This document shows, piece by piece, positions 61,489-64,000 of a stretch of DNA of 64,000 bases. This DNA is from an uncultured Alphaproteobacteria bacterium (GTDB lineage Bacteria > Pseudomonadota > Alphaproteobacteria > RF32 > CAG-239), in NCBI GenBank assembly GCA_944391495.1, contig CALXTU010000003.1, positions 124,001-188,000 of the forward strand, in the 5' to 3' direction. The position numbers and the translations under genes were made by a program. Positions within the stretch are counted from its first letter, which is position 1; each line of letters begins with the position of its first letter. Under the pieces are notes generated by a model, which worked only from the letters and a program-made list of their open reading frames with translations, was not told the origin of the DNA and did not search any database.

Positions 61489-62211
61489 ATGGCAGAAATG
61501 ACAATTCGCAAATTACCGCTTAAGAATATTTTGCAGGATGCGTGGCAATATGGTGTTACGAACCTGAAAGTCAACCTGCTGTTTGCGGCGGTGGCATATA
61601 TCGTCGGTGCATTGGCTTTATTCAGTTGGAAGAGCTGGTTCTTTTTACCGGTATTGATTTTGATTTATGTCTTGTGGGGTGTGTCCTTTCGCTACTATCT
61701 GAAGCGCCGGCCGTATTTCGGCTGGACAGCCTTGTTTAATTCACTGATACCGTCAACCAAAATAGTCGTGTTATCGGTTTTGATTGTCAGTGTTTTGGTT
61801 ATGCTGCCGATTGTGCCGCTTTTTTTGAACATTTCTCCGGAGTTTAATCTGGTATATGCCCAGTTTTTACAGGGAAATTTTGAGCAAACCCAAATATTGA
61901 TCTGGGCAACAGATGTTGTATTTTTGCTGATTTCGCCGATTATTGCTTACCGGCCGTTTTTGGCCTGGATTTCGGCTTTGGCCGGACGTTCCGGATCGCT
62001 CAGATATGCCTGGAGCCGCACGCGGGGCAATTATATTGGTTTTTTGCTGATTGCCATAATGACCAATTTGAGTATTATTGCCGTGCGCGGTGTTATCTGG
62101 TATTTGGGTGGTAATGATTATATGACTTTGCTGTTTGCCGCGCCGCTGACGATTTATTTTAATATCGTTTCGGTCAAAGCCTATGAGTTCTTCTTTTTGG
62201 ATATAGAATAA
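61489..62211 (+). CDS. hypothetical polytopic membrane protein, 240 aa
   Basis: About six hydrophobic helices: near residues 27-45 (LLFAAVAYIVGALALFSW), 48-65, 92-112 (VVLSVLIVSVLVMLPIVPLFL), 140-160 (ATDVVFLLISPIIAYRPF), 180-200 (IGFLLIAIMTNLSIIAVRGV) and 212-230. It has conserved-looking Arg and Tyr residues in FRYYLKRRPYFGW and SGSLRYAWSRTRGNYIG. I recognise no transporter family by motif. GGAGC precedes the ATG. It stands alone between two terminators. Confidence 0.65.
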   Translation: MAEMTIRKLPLKNILQDAWQYGVTNLKVNLLFAAVAYIVGALALFSWKSWFFLPVLILIYVLWGVSFRYYLKRRPYFGWTALFNSLIPSTKIVVLSVLIVSVLVMLPIVPLFLNISPEFNLVYAQFLQGNFEQTQILIWATDVVFLLISPIIAYRPFLAWISALAGRSGSLRYAWSRTRGNYIGFLLIAIMTNLSIIAVRGVIWYLGGNDYMTLLFAAPLTIYFNIVSVKAYEFFFLDIE

Positions 62212-62215
62212 AAAA

Positions 62216-62245
62216 AAGCTGTTTTTCATAGATGAAAAACAGCTT
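62216..62245. terminator. bidirectional terminator
   Basis: AAGCTGTTTTTCAT pairs perfectly with ATGAAAAACAGCTT around AG, between convergent genes. Confidence 0.85.
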
Positions 62246-62263
62246 GGAAATGAACGTTCATAG

Positions 62264-62806
62264 TTATGCAAATTTAACGATGAAATCATAAAAAATGGTG
62301 TTGTCAACCGATTTTGTCTCTATATCTTCGTGAGGATAGAGGCGGTTCCAGTTGAACTCTTTCGGGGATTTTCGCTTAGCCTGAGCTTGCAAGATTTCTT
62401 CAGGAACGAAATTGTCCGCAAATTTCTCTATGATATATTCTTGTTTGGAGGGCTCCCAAGAGTAGCGTTCCACAACAGATACATCGTTAATTGTTTTGCA
62501 TAAAAAGAAGTCACATTCGCCGGCAGGGTACAACTCAAACGGACAGTCCATTTCCGTGATAAACACGGGTATGTTGGAACGATTTTGCCAAACAACGGCA
62601 TAATTGCCGAAACGGTAAGCCGTCCGTTCCAGAGTGGAAAAGCATTTGGGTAAGAATTTTTTTAACCAAGCGTATCCAATCCATTTAACTTCTGCGACGC
62701 GGTCGCTATCTACCAGCGCAATGTGAAGTTCTTTGAAAATCTTTTCAAAGAACGCGTATTTGTCAGCCTCGCTGAGCAAATACAGTTTTTCTGATTTTTC
62801 TTTCAT
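62264..62806 (-). CDS. hypothetical protein, 180 aa
   Basis: A soluble mixed protein beginning MKEKSEKLYLLSEADKYAFFEKIFKEL. The middle part contains EVKWIGYAWLKKFLPKCFSTLERTAYRFGNYAVVWQN and CPFELYPAGECDFFLCKTIND, with four cysteines. I know no family. It is expressed alone in the direction of the convergent terminator, 95 bp from the ligA stop. There is no sign of transfer. Confidence 0.55.
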   Translation of the reverse strand: MKEKSEKLYLLSEADKYAFFEKIFKELHIALVDSDRVAEVKWIGYAWLKKFLPKCFSTLERTAYRFGNYAVVWQNRSNIPVFITEMDCPFELYPAGECDFFLCKTINDVSVVERYSWEPSKQEYIIEKFADNFVPEEILQAQAKRKSPKEFNWNRLYPHEDIETKSVDNTIFYDFIVKFA

Positions 62807-62901
62807 AAAAATATCTGTTTTATATTATAGTGGCCTTAAAATAGGCGTGAAAGCGGCAGATGTCAACAGTTATTTCCGGTTTTTTGCATAAATATTATCG
62901 G

Positions 62902-64000
<1,099 letters not shown>

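Overview
The window looks like a chromosomal segment of an alphaproteobacterium. The core genes (dnaG, rpoD, recA, greA, rplKAJL, gatCAB, fabI, ligA) are complete or nearly so. recA is preceded by GTTC-N7-GTTC, the SOS box known from Alphaproteobacteria. A 1409-residue 2-hydroxyacyl-CoA dehydratase activase-type protein at 42985-47214 suggests an anaerobic, perhaps gut-associated, member of the class. The species cannot be told from sequence reading alone. TAG, TGA and TAA all end intact genes, so the genetic code looks standard.

Left core, 1-13210: two small unknown genes; a MacAB-type efflux operon; trxB with a tiny Cys-rich gene overlapping its start; greA behind a promoter and a leader terminator that should release a short RNA; a DUF3015 and a DUF4105 envelope gene separated by a terminator; then yqeY-dnaG-rpoD, the macromolecular-synthesis cluster.

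Integrated island, about 13282-36421: it begins inside the 3' end of a CAU-anticodon tRNA (probably tRNA-Ile2) and is bounded by a perfect 21-bp direct repeat, 23.1 kb apart. Its left part is phage-like: DUF6291- and DUF6362-type genes, a sigma-like regulator and a Nu1-like small terminase subunit. There is no large terminase, portal, capsid or tail gene, and I see no integrase. A 600-bp noncoding stretch carries four copies of one promoter design, a GACA dyad, a GACA half-site 15 bp later and a -10 box 33 bp after that. The rest is AT-rich cargo that reads as a defence island: a DUF5677-like gene, an excisionase-like HTH, a type I restriction-modification operon (hsdM, hsdS, hsdR), a Cys-rich membrane protein, an unrecognised two-gene unit (231 and 952 residues), a nuclease-DUF2075 helicase, a UPF1-like helicase with a C-terminal nuclease, a low-molecular-weight phosphatase, an SPFH-like protein, and a DUF4143 AAA ATPase preceded by four operator-like repeats spaced exactly 33 bp. 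A 42-bp copy of the phosphatase gene's 3' end lies 5.93 kb upstream of the intact gene, marking the two helicase genes as an inserted module.

Right of the island, 36422-38925 is still AT-rich: a frameshifted RTX-type calcium-binding gene and a secreted ankyrin-repeat gene. Core genes resume at 38926: two GNAT acetyltransferases, a MazG-like gene, regulators, the large activase with a divergent LysR regulator, recA, a YihY membrane protein, fabI-sppA and gatCAB. A pair of divergent envelope-protein genes follows, one broken by an in-frame amber codon. The window ends with rplKA, rplJL with an L10-type leader, two unknown genes and the 3' part of ligA.
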